Source of the DNA: Jiangella alkaliphila
Lineage (GTDB): Bacteria; Actinomycetota; Actinomycetes; Jiangellales; Jiangellaceae
Assembly (NCBI RefSeq): GCF_900105925.1
Contig: NZ_LT629791.1
Span: 3,931,001-3,995,000, forward strand
DNA: 64,000 bases
Direction: 5' to 3'
Of this stretch, positions 1 through 7,635 are shown piece by piece. The position numbers and the translations under genes were made by a program. Each line of letters opens with the position of its first letter. Positions within the stretch are counted from its first letter, which is position 1. The notes under the pieces were generated by a model that did no database searches, was not told the origin of the DNA, and saw nothing but the letters and a program-made list of their open reading frames with translations.

Positions 1-1436
1 TATGACCCACCTACTCCGGCGGGGACGGGCGCCGGCGTGCTCATGACCGGCCCGACGACCTCGGGTTCGGCGGGGTAGTGGTGGCCGGCGGGGGTGGTCC
101 ACCAGGTGGTGCCGTGGGTGTCGGTGGTGATGGTGAAGGTGTGCCAGGTCTTGGCGCGGTGGTGGCCGTCGTGCAGGGCCCAGGTGTTGGCGGGGTCGGT
201 GGTGCCGCCCTCGGCATAGGGGATCTTGTGGTCGATCTCGGCCTCCGTGGCCGGTCGGTGGCAGGTGGGGAACCTGCAGGTGCGGTCGCGGGCGATGACG
301 TGGGCTGTGAGGTCGGCCGGTGGGGTGTAGCTCGTGCGGCCGTACTCGAGCAGTCGCCCGTCGGCGGGGTCGGTGAGCAGCCTGCGCAGGGTGGCGTCGG
401 CGGTGATGCGCCGCACGGTGCCGGCCGTGACCGGGCCGTACCCGTCGAGATGTCCGGGCAGGTCATCGCTGCCGAGGTAGGCACCGACCGGCACGGCGAC
501 GTGCACGGTGGCCGCCCGGCCCCGGCGCCGCCCGAGCACCACCGGCCCGCCGTTGCCGTTGCCGTTGGCGTCGGCGTCGGCGTCGGCGCAGGACGGTGGC
601 GGGGCCGCGGCGGTGGTGCAGATGGGGTTGCAGCAGCCGAGGTGCCCGGACTCCAGCGCGGTCCAGGCCAGGCCGGTGAGCAGGTCGAAGCGCAGCTGGT
701 CCAGGCTGCGGTCGTCGCCGGCGCAGCGGGCGTGGCGGGCGGCGGCATCGGTGGCCACCCACAGCGCGATGACGTCTTCGGCCGGTCCGTACAGCGTCAT
801 GGTCGCCGTGCCGTCGTCGCCGCCGGGCGAACCGGGCTCGGGCCGGCCGACGCAGCGGCGGTCAGCGGCCTGCCTGCGGCGGTCTTCGGCGCCGGCAGGG
901 TCCGCGGCGATGACCTCGCTGCGCATCCGCTGGTCCAGGACCCACCGGGTCCGGTCCTCGGCCACGGGCAGGACGGCCGTCTCCACCCGGTGGCGCAAGT
1001 CGGTGTCGGGCAGGCAGCGGGTGCGCTCGGCGATCAGCCGCGCCTTGTCCGCGTCGATACGGCCCGCCTCGAGCGCTTCGAAGGTGTCCGGGAGCTCCTG
1101 GAGCAGCTCGACCGCCAGCGCGACCTGTCCGGTCGCCCGGCCCGGCGTCCAGCGCATGGCCAGGGACACCTCGTCGCCAGCGGCTTGGACCGCCCGATGC
1201 ACATGCCCCGCAGCCAGGTCGTCCGGGGCGTCGCAGCGCTGGTATTCCGGGCGGGCCGCCAGCTCGGCGAACACCCGCAACTGCGCCGCCTCCTCGTGCG
1301 CCAGCTGTCGCTGCCTCGCCATCGCCACCACGACCAGCTCGTGCGCGGACAGCGTCGCAGGGTCCACGGCCGCCAACGCGACACCCAACTCGGCACCCGG
1401 CGCAGCCGTGGCCAGTCGATCGATCGGATCGGACAC
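1..1436 (-). CDS. DUF222 domain / HNH endonuclease protein, 3' end beyond window
   Basis: Reading down the minus strand from a GTG at 1436, an open frame of 478 codons reaches the window edge without a stop, so the C-terminus is missing. The N-terminal two thirds has the helical, Arg/Ala-rich look of DUF222 (13E12-type) proteins. Near 150-300 the frame encodes an HNH nuclease core: a zinc-type CRFPTCHRPA stretch, then EIDHKIPYAEGG, and then NTWALHDGHHRAKTWH. The GTG is preceded by GAGAAGGGA about six bases upstream, which supports this start; further in-frame codons lie upstream but have no better signal. A linker around 550-600 is built from repeated Asp-Ala and Asn-Gly codons. Such proteins are multicopy in actinobacteria and their biological target is unclear. 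Confident on family, not on role. Confidence 0.85.
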   Translation of the reverse strand, partial: MSDPIDRLATAAPGAELGVALAAVDPATLSAHELVVVAMARQRQLAHEEAAQLRVFAELAARPEYQRCDAPDDLAAGHVHRAVQAAGDEVSLAMRWTPGRATGQVALAVELLQELPDTFEALEAGRIDADKARLIAERTRCLPDTDLRHRVETAVLPVAEDRTRWVLDQRMRSEVIAADPAGAEDRRRQAADRRCVGRPEPGSPGGDDGTATMTLYGPAEDVIALWVATDAAARHARCAGDDRSLDQLRFDLLTGLAWTALESGHLGCCNPICTTAAAPPPSCADADADANGNGNGGPVVLGRRRGRAATVHVAVPVGAYLGSDDLPGHLDGYGPVTAGTVRRITADATLRRLLTDPADGRLLEYGRTSYTPPADLTAHVIARDRTCRFPTCHRPATEAEIDHKIPYAEGGTTDPANTWALHDGHHRAKTWHTFTITTDTHGTTWWTTPAGHHYPAEPEVVGPVMSTPAPVPAGVGGS

Positions 1437-1711
1437 CGCACGTCCCTTCTCGTCCACGATGAGGAGGCGCCTCGAGGTTCGAGCGCCTGCCACCCGCATT
1501 GGCCCGGTAAGGCTGGGGTGGGACGACCGCAAGCACACGGAACGGCTGCGACCGTGGACGAGGTGAGAACACCTGGCGTGATGCCCTGCTTCGATGCCCG
1601 GGAACCCCTTGCAACCGCTCCCGGTGGCGGCGTGACTTCTACAAATGATCTTAGCGAACACTCGTCCGGATCGCAACTCGTCAGCTGCGCCGAAGGCAGG
1701 CGCGGCAGGCC

Positions 1712-3844
1712 CTAGGCGGCTGAGCGCCAGTCGTCGAGGTACGGGCGCAGCTGCGCGTCCAGGTGCGAGGCGAGGCTGCGCGCGTACGTCGCGGTGAGGT
1801 GGTGGTCGTCGCGCCAGACCACCACGTTGCCGATGACCGCCGGGCACTCGTCGGTCGGGCAGATGGCCCGGGTGAGGTCGACGAGGTCGACGCCGCCCAG
1901 CTCGCGCGCGGCGGCCACCTGCTCGTCACCGGCCTTGTCGACGGCGTCGGCGAGCGGCTGGGCACACTCGGTGAGCCGGTCCGGGTTGGCGCTGACGCAC
2001 TCGGCCGGGTCCTGCGCGAGCCAGGGCGTGTTCTCCAGCACGACCAGCTCGACGCCGGCCGACTGCACCGCCTGCCAGCTGTCGCGCAGCCCGTCGGCCA
2101 GCCGTTCGGCGCTGGCGTCGTCGCCCAGCTCGTGGCCGTCCTCCCACACCCGGTAGGAGTTGCTGCCCGACGTCACCACCAGGTCCGGCTTGTCCGGCCC
2201 GGTCAGGCGGTCCAGCAGCGCGTCGTTCCACTCGCGGCAGGACGTGTACGGTGCGCCGGCCGCCGTCGTGACCTCGACGGCGAAGAACCCGCAGGACGAC
2301 TTCGTGTAGGTCTCGATCCGCCAGCCGTACCGCTCGCCCAGCACGTCCAGCGCCGGCTGCCACTGCGCCGCGTGCGAGTCGCCGGCCAGCGCGATGACGC
2401 GGTCGGAGTCGAGGTCGCCGTAGGCGCAGGTGGCGAGGTCGGCGTCCTCGGCGTTCTGCTGGCAGCCGTCGGGGTAGATGTCCGGGTTGTCCTCGGGGAC
2501 GTCGATCGGGTCCGGCGTCATCGCCGGCACCTGGTCGACGGGCACGCCGTCGGGGTCGCCGGCCGGGTCCGGTGCGAGGACGGCGGCGCCGGGCGCGGCC
2601 TCGGCGGTCGCGTACTCGGGCACCGCCTTGACGGTGACCAGCGCGGCCAGCAGCGCGGTCGCCGTCGCCGCCACCCCAACGGCGAAGGCCCGCCGCGGCC
2701 GGACGGCGAGTGCGCGGGCGTGGTGGATCGGCGCCTCGACCAGCCGGTGCGTGAGCCAGGCCGGGACGAACGCCGCCGCGACCACCAGCGTGCCCTGCTG
2801 CGGCGACAGCGCGCCCCACACCGCGCCGGCCGCGATCAGCAGCGGCCAGTGCCACAGATACAGCGAGTACGACAGCCCACCCACCCACCGCATCGGTGCG
2901 CCCGACAGCAGCCGCGACGGCAGCGTCCCCGCCGACGCTACGCCCGCCGCGATCACCGCGACCGTCCCGAGCACCGGCAGCAGCGCCGCAACGCCGGGGA
3001 ACGCCGTCGTCGCGTCGTAGGTCAGCGCCGCCCAGCCGACGGCCGCCAGTCCGCCGCCGGCCAGCGCGCCGGCCACCCAGCGCGGCAGCCGCTCCAGCCG
3101 CCGCGCGCCGATCGCCAGCGCCGCGCCGGCGGCCAGCTCCCATGCCCGCGTCGTCGACACGAAGTACGCGGCGCCGGGCGAGGCGGCGGTCAGGTACACC
3201 GACCACGCCAGCGACGGGACCGCGACCACCGCGAGCCCGGCCAGCAACGTCCGCCGCAGCGATAGCGAGCCCCGACGGCGGCGCCGCCACCACAACAGCC
3301 CGATGATCAACACCGGCCAGAGCAGGTAGAACTGCTCCTCGACGGCGAGCGACCAGAAGTGCTGCACGGGACTGGGCGCGTCGCCGGCGGCCAGATAGTC
3401 CACTGACTCCGCGGCCAGGCCCCAGTTGACCACGTACGTCGCCGACGCCGCGATGTCGCCGGCCACGGATGGCCAGCGCAGCGGCGGCAGCAGCGCGATC
3501 GTGAGCGCCGCGGTCGCGGCCAGCACGACCGCCGTCGCCGGGAGCAGCCGGCGGACGCGGCGCGCGTAGAACCGGCCCAGCCGCAGCCGGCCGGTCGACT
3601 CGACCTCGCGCAGGATCAGCCCGGTGATGAGGAACCCGGAGATGACGAAGAACACGTCCACGCCGACGAAACCGCCGCTGACCAGCGGCAGCCCGGCGTG
3701 GTACGCGAGCACCAGCAGCACCGCGACGGCGCGCAGGCCCTCGACGTCCGGCCGGAACCGAGGACGGGCCTCGGCTCCGGCGGGAGTCGTCGCGGGGGAG
3801 GTCAGGCCGGCTGCCCGATCGCGCCGAGCAGGTCGGCGAACCAC
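1712..3844 (-). CDS. membrane acyltransferase (acyltransferase 3) fused to SGNH domain
   Basis: About 710 residues. The first 25 are polar, then FRPDVEGLRAVAVLLVLAYH opens an acyltransferase-3 domain with roughly ten or eleven hydrophobic segments, including GVDVFFVISGFLITGLI and FWSLAVEEQFYLLWP. After about residue 430 an extracytoplasmic SGNH-type domain follows, with the Ser block ALAGDSHAAQWQPAL and a C-terminal DDHHLTATYA that fits the Asp/His pair. This architecture is that of OafA/YrhL-type O-acetylases of cell-surface glycans. No ATG is available; the GTG at 3844 overlaps the 3' end of the upstream phosphofructokinase gene by 43 bases, implying translational coupling. The glycan acceptor cannot be inferred from the neighbourhood. 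Confidence 0.88.
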   Translation of the reverse strand: MVRRPARRDRAAGLTSPATTPAGAEARPRFRPDVEGLRAVAVLLVLAYHAGLPLVSGGFVGVDVFFVISGFLITGLILREVESTGRLRLGRFYARRVRRLLPATAVVLAATAALTIALLPPLRWPSVAGDIAASATYVVNWGLAAESVDYLAAGDAPSPVQHFWSLAVEEQFYLLWPVLIIGLLWWRRRRRGSLSLRRTLLAGLAVVAVPSLAWSVYLTAASPGAAYFVSTTRAWELAAGAALAIGARRLERLPRWVAGALAGGGLAAVGWAALTYDATTAFPGVAALLPVLGTVAVIAAGVASAGTLPSRLLSGAPMRWVGGLSYSLYLWHWPLLIAAGAVWGALSPQQGTLVVAAAFVPAWLTHRLVEAPIHHARALAVRPRRAFAVGVAATATALLAALVTVKAVPEYATAEAAPGAAVLAPDPAGDPDGVPVDQVPAMTPDPIDVPEDNPDIYPDGCQQNAEDADLATCAYGDLDSDRVIALAGDSHAAQWQPALDVLGERYGWRIETYTKSSCGFFAVEVTTAAGAPYTSCREWNDALLDRLTGPDKPDLVVTSGSNSYRVWEDGHELGDDASAERLADGLRDSWQAVQSAGVELVVLENTPWLAQDPAECVSANPDRLTECAQPLADAVDKAGDEQVAAARELGGVDLVDLTRAICPTDECPAVIGNVVVWRDDHHLTATYARSLASHLDAQLRPYLDDWRSAA

Positions 3845-5016
3845 GGGGTCGACGGGTCGAACGCCTTGCCACCCTTGATGCGGTCGAACTCGATGGCGCG
3901 CAGCCGCCCGCCGCGCTCCTCGTCGTGCCCGATGAGCCCGCCGTCGTGCCGCAGTGCGCACTCGACGGCGAGGTCGGTGCAGCTCTTGATCAGCCGCAGG
4001 TCGTCGGCGTTGGCGGCGGCGGACCGGCTGTAGTAGCCGCTCTTCTGCACCATGACCTTCTCCGCACCCACACGGGCGGCGAACTGGTCCGCGAACCACG
4101 CGCCGGGGTTGATCTTGTCGATCTTGACGTGGCCGAACGGGTCGCGCGGGACCTCCTCGCCGGCCTCCTCGAGCTCCGTGACGATCTCGTCGACGCCGGC
4201 GCCCTCGGACAGGAAGATGTTGACGCAGCCCAGGACGTCCATCAGCGAGCGCAGCCGGCCGGCCTCGGCGTCGAGGTCGAGCTTCTGCTCGGGCAGGTAG
4301 ACGGCGTGGACGTCCCAGCGGCGCGGGTCGACGCCCAGCTCCGGCGCCCACTCCTGCGCGGCCAGCCACTTGCGGTAGGCGCGCGCCGTCGCCGCCGTCA
4401 GCCAGCCGCAGTGCCGGCCCATGACCTCGTGGACGATCAGCATGCGCGGGTTGGACGAGTGCTCGGCGATGATGTTGCGGGCGTAGATCGAGCCCTGCTC
4501 GGCGGCCGTCCAGGCGCCCAGGCTCTGCCGCACCGGCACGATGTCGTTGTCGACGGTCTTCGGCAGCCCGACGACGGTGAGCTCGTAGTCGTTGGTGCCC
4601 AGGTACGCGGCGAGGTCGGCCGCGGTGGTGTTGGTGTCGTCGCCGCCGATGGTGTGCAGCACGTCGACGCCGTCGCGGGTGAGCTGCTCGGCCGCCACGT
4701 GCAGCGGGTCCTGGCCCTCCTGGACCAGCCCGCGCTTGACGCAGTCGGCGACGTTGGTCAGCTTGACCCGGCTGTTGCCGATGGGGGAGCCGCCGAACCG
4801 GTGCAGCCGCGACGCCGTGGCCCGCATCTCGGGGGTGACGGTGATCGAGCGGCCGGTCAGCAGGCCCGCGTAGCCGTCGAGATAGGCGATGATCTCGACC
4901 TCGGGCGCGATCTCGGTGTACCGCTCGATCAGGCCGCCGACGGACGACGACAGGCACGGGGCCAGGCCGCCGGCCGTGAGCATGGCGACCTTGCGCACAG
5001 GTGTGCTCTCGGGCAT
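3802..5016 (-). CDS. pfp: pyrophosphate-dependent 6-phosphofructokinase
   Basis: A 404-residue cytoplasmic enzyme that phosphorylates fructose 6-phosphate using diphosphate. The nucleotide-site motif reads GGDDTNT, where ATP-dependent enzymes have GGDGS, and the catalytic loop reads PKTVDND; the second Asp and the Lys are the known markers of PPi specificity. Other family blocks are MGRHCGWLTAATA and the substrate-binding VMVQKSGYYSRS. The ATG at 5016 is preceded by AGAAGG at a normal distance; a longer frame reaching 5181 overlaps the aroG start region and adds low-complexity residues, so I reject it. It lies head to head with aroG, and its 3' end overlaps the acyltransferase gene. Confidence 0.93.
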   Translation of the reverse strand: MPESTPVRKVAMLTAGGLAPCLSSSVGGLIERYTEIAPEVEIIAYLDGYAGLLTGRSITVTPEMRATASRLHRFGGSPIGNSRVKLTNVADCVKRGLVQEGQDPLHVAAEQLTRDGVDVLHTIGGDDTNTTAADLAAYLGTNDYELTVVGLPKTVDNDIVPVRQSLGAWTAAEQGSIYARNIIAEHSSNPRMLIVHEVMGRHCGWLTAATARAYRKWLAAQEWAPELGVDPRRWDVHAVYLPEQKLDLDAEAGRLRSLMDVLGCVNIFLSEGAGVDEIVTELEEAGEEVPRDPFGHVKIDKINPGAWFADQFAARVGAEKVMVQKSGYYSRSAAANADDLRLIKSCTDLAVECALRHDGGLIGHDEERGGRLRAIEFDRIKGGKAFDPSTPWFADLLGAIGQPA

Positions 5017-5136
5017 ATGAGGTGACCTTCTGTCGATGTGGGACGGATCGCCTGACACCTTATCGTCGGCGCCCGGGTCTTCCGGGTGTGCTGTCCGGGG
5101 TGTGGGCCGGACCAGCGGACGTGCGGGGGCGCGGCC

Positions 5137-5142
5137 TACTCT
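5137..5142 (+). promoter_or_regulatory. -10 box (TACTCT) of leaderless aroG
   Basis: TACTCT sits seven bases before the GTG start of aroG, placing the expected transcription start at the start codon. No convincing -35 is visible. Confidence 0.5.
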
Positions 5143-5149
5143 GTCAAGT

Positions 5150-6511
5150 GTGAACTCCCCGGAGGACCTTGCGCTGTACACGGAGCTGACCGAGGCGGTC
5201 GGCGCGCTGCCGGCCGGTCAGCAGCCCGAGTGGCCCGAGCCCGGCGCCGTCCAGGACGCCGTGGCGCAACTGCGCGCCATGCCGCCGCTGGTGTTCGCCG
5301 GCGAGTGCGACGTGCTGCGCGAGCGGCTGGCCGCGGTGTCGCGGGGCGAGGCGTTCGTGCTGCAGGGCGGCGACTGCGCCGAGACGTTCGCCGGGGTCAG
5401 CGCCGACAACGTCCGCAACAAGCTGAAGACGCTGCTGCAGATGGCCGTCGTGCTCACCTACGCCGCCAGCGTCCCGGTGGTGAAGATCGGGCGGCTGGCC
5501 GGGCAGTACGCCAAGCCGCGGTCGAAGTCCATCGAGACCCGCGACGGCGTCACGCTGCCGGCGTTCCGTGGCGACATCGTCAACGACTTCGAGTTCACGC
5601 CCGACGCCCGGGTGCCCGACCCGCACCGCATGGTCCGCGCCTACCACGCGTCGTCGGCCACGCTGAACCTCACCCGCGCGTTCGTCGGCGGCGGGTTCGC
5701 CGACCTCCACCAGGTGCACGCCTGGAACAACGACTTCGTCCGCACGTCGCCGGCCGGCCAGCGCTACGAGCGGCTGGCCCGGCGGCTGGACCAGGCGCTG
5801 TCGTTCATGCGGGCCATCGACGTCGACACCGAGCAGTTGCGCACCGTCGAGCTGTACTCCAGCCACGAGGCGCTGCTGCTCGACTACGAGCTGGCGCTGA
5901 CCCGCATCGACTCCCGCACCGGCGCGCCGTACGACGTGTCCGGGCACTACGTGTGGATCGGCGAGCGGACCCGGCAGCTCGACGGCGCCCATCTGGAGTT
6001 CGCGTCGCGCATCCGCAACCCGATCGGCGTCAAGGTCGGCCCGACCACGACGCCGGACGAGCTGCTGGCGCTGGCCGAGAAGCTCGACCCGAACCGCGAG
6101 CCGGGCCGCCTGACGTTCGTCACCCGCATGGGCGCCGGCAAGATCCGCGACGCCCTGCCGGCGCTCATCCAGAAGGCGACCGCCGACGGCCTGGTCGCCT
6201 CCTGGATCTGCGACCCCATGCACGGCAACACCTACGAGGCGCCCAGCGGCCACAAGACCCGCCGCTTCGACGACGTCGTCGACGAGGTCCGCGGCTTCTT
6301 CGAGGTGCATCGTTCCCTCGGTACCCACCCCGGCGGAATCCATGTCGAGCTGACCGGCGACGACGTCACCGAGTGCGTCGGCGGCGGCGACCCCATCGCC
6401 GAGGACGGCCTGGGCAGCCGGTACGAGACCGTCTGCGACCCGCGGCTCAACCGCACGCAGTCGCTCGAGCTGGCCTTCCTCGTCGCCGAGCTGCTCGAGT
6501 CGACGACCTAG
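5150..6511 (+). CDS. aroG: class II 3-deoxy-7-phosphoheptulonate synthase
   Basis: A 453-residue DAHP synthase of the plant/mycobacterial class II type, which condenses phosphoenolpyruvate and erythrose 4-phosphate as the first step of the shikimate pathway. Recognisable blocks in order: LQGGDCAETFAG, KIGRLAGQYAKPRS, YSSHEALLLDYE, WIGERTRQLDGAHLEF, RNPIGVKVGP, CDPMHGNTYEAP, and THPGGIHVELTGDDVTECVG. The GTG at 5150 is chosen because a -10 box lies seven bases upstream and because the protein then begins VNSPEDLALYTEL, close to mycobacterial enzymes; an ATG at 5036 would add 38 unlikely residues. A second, unrelated DAHP synthase (class I) lies at 17488-18543. Confidence 0.95.
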   Translation: MNSPEDLALYTELTEAVGALPAGQQPEWPEPGAVQDAVAQLRAMPPLVFAGECDVLRERLAAVSRGEAFVLQGGDCAETFAGVSADNVRNKLKTLLQMAVVLTYAASVPVVKIGRLAGQYAKPRSKSIETRDGVTLPAFRGDIVNDFEFTPDARVPDPHRMVRAYHASSATLNLTRAFVGGGFADLHQVHAWNNDFVRTSPAGQRYERLARRLDQALSFMRAIDVDTEQLRTVELYSSHEALLLDYELALTRIDSRTGAPYDVSGHYVWIGERTRQLDGAHLEFASRIRNPIGVKVGPTTTPDELLALAEKLDPNREPGRLTFVTRMGAGKIRDALPALIQKATADGLVASWICDPMHGNTYEAPSGHKTRRFDDVVDEVRGFFEVHRSLGTHPGGIHVELTGDDVTECVGGGDPIAEDGLGSRYETVCDPRLNRTQSLELAFLVAELLESTT

Positions 6512-7107
6512 GCCTGTTCCCACGCGAACCCGTCCGGGTCGGTGCAGGGCCCGGCCTCGCCGGCGACGTGGAGCCGGTGCGCGCCGTCGCCGTCCGGGTC
6601 GACGCCGGAGACCTTCGCGAGGACCTTCCGCTTGTTGAGGGTCAGCTTGACGGCGCCCGTCTCGAACTCGACGTACTTCCGGCCGAAGCTCCGCCCGACG
6701 GTGAGGCCGCGGTCGACGTAGAACTTCTTGCTCGCGGCGACGTCCTCGACGCCCAGCTGCAGCACGAGCTCGTCGATCTGCAGGGTGGCCGGGCCGGTGT
6801 CCTTCTTCGACGATGACGCCACCGTGATGAGCGTCCCGTCCGGGGCCTCGACGACGCCGCCGTAGCCCCACAGGGACTTCGCGGCCGGCTTGACGACCCT
6901 GGCGCCGGCCTCGAGGGCGGCGCCGACGAGGGCGTCGACGGTGCTCGGCTGGGACACCACGAGCGACAGCGTGAAGCCGCTGAAGCCGTTCGCCGGCGTG
7001 TCCGAGGCGCGCAGCCGCACGCGGTCGTCCAGTCCGAGGGCCTTGTAGAAGTGGCCGGCGGCGGTGGTGTCGGTGACGTCGAGGGTGAGGTGGTCGATGG
7101 TGGTCAT
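6508..7107 (-). CDS. VOC (glyoxalase/bleomycin resistance) superfamily protein, two-domain
   Basis: 199 residues made of two tandem betaalphabetabetabeta modules: the first begins TTIDHLTLDVTDTTAAGHFY, the second near residue 110 with LQIDELVLQLGVEDVAASKKFY. VOC proteins include glyoxalases, extradiol dioxygenases and drug-binding proteins; metal ligands are not obvious enough here to name a reaction. The 3' end overlaps the end of aroG by four bases in convergent orientation. The next upstream gene on this strand (7157-7498) is another VOC protein, so the two probably form a small operon. Function unknown beyond the fold. Confidence 0.8.
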   Translation of the reverse strand: MTTIDHLTLDVTDTTAAGHFYKALGLDDRVRLRASDTPANGFSGFTLSLVVSQPSTVDALVGAALEAGARVVKPAAKSLWGYGGVVEAPDGTLITVASSSKKDTGPATLQIDELVLQLGVEDVAASKKFYVDRGLTVGRSFGRKYVEFETGAVKLTLNKRKVLAKVSGVDPDGDGAHRLHVAGEAGPCTDPDGFAWEQA

Positions 7108-7156
7108 GATCGGTTCCCTTCGGTTGGTGTTCGTTCGGGTGGAGTTCGTTCGGGTG

Positions 7157-7498
7157 TCAGCGCTGGAGGAAGCCGAGGACGTTGCCGCTGGGGTCCTCGA
7201 CGACGGCGGCCAGCTGCCCGCCGCCGACGTCCTTGACGCCCTGGCGGGTGCGCCAGCCGGCGTCGACGGCCTGGCGCAGGGCCGCGGCGGCGTCGGCCAC
7301 GTGGCAGTAGCCGACGGGGCCGGTCATGCCGTGGTCGTGGCCGTTCGGGTCGAGCCCGATCTCCTGGTCGCCGACCTGGAAGCCGACGTAGTAGGGCTCG
7401 TCGGCGTAGGGCGCCACGCCCAGGACGCTGCGGTAGAGCGCGCTGGCGGCGGCCAGGTCCCGGACCGGGACGATGATGGTCTTGATGCCTTGGCTCAT
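7157..7498 (-). CDS. VOC superfamily protein, single domain
   Basis: 113 residues starting MSQGIKTIIVPVRDLAAAS. One VOC module with the usual YRSVLGVAPYADEPYYVGFQ and a C-terminal VEDPSGNVLGFLQR, the motif that carries a metal-binding Glu-type position in many family members. The ATG at 7498 is preferred over an in-frame ATG at 7600, which would read through the intergenic region. It is divergent from the LuxR/NB-ARC regulator (137 bases between starts) and followed by a second VOC gene 49 bases downstream. Reaction unknown; VOC genes beside LuxR-type regulators are common in actinobacteria. Confidence 0.8.
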   Translation of the reverse strand: MSQGIKTIIVPVRDLAAASALYRSVLGVAPYADEPYYVGFQVGDQEIGLDPNGHDHGMTGPVGYCHVADAAAALRQAVDAGWRTRQGVKDVGGGQLAAVVEDPSGNVLGFLQR

Positions 7499-7623
7499 GG
7501 TCTGCCTCCTCGCTGCGGTGGATCCGATGACCTCAGCCTCCCGCCGAGCCGGCCACGGCCACATCCGTGCCGAGCACGGGGAGCACCACGTACCCCGCAC
7601 GTAGCCGGCCCCGCACCAGCGGC

Positions 7624-7629
7624 GATACT
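7624..7629 (+). promoter_or_regulatory. -10 box (GATACT) of leaderless regulator gene
   Basis: GATACT lies six bases before the GTG at 7636. The identical hexamer and spacing recur before the glycosylase gene at 63384. Confidence 0.4.
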
Positions 7630-7635
7630 GACGGC

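Noticed and set aside
1651..1670. GCGAACACTCGTCCGG as a LexA (SOS) box
   Set aside because: Only partly matches the actinobacterial consensus TCGAAC-N4-GTTCGA and is about 220 bases from the DUF222 start.
78..1715. 545-codon plus-strand open frame opposite the DUF222 gene
   Set aside because: Its product is low-complexity Gly/Val/Arg/His with no domain, while the minus strand encodes a clear HNH protein. It is a GC-bias shadow.
3802..5181. Longer pfp starting at 5181
   Set aside because: Adds 55 low-complexity residues, overlaps the aroG promoter and start; ATG 5016 has a ribosome-binding site.
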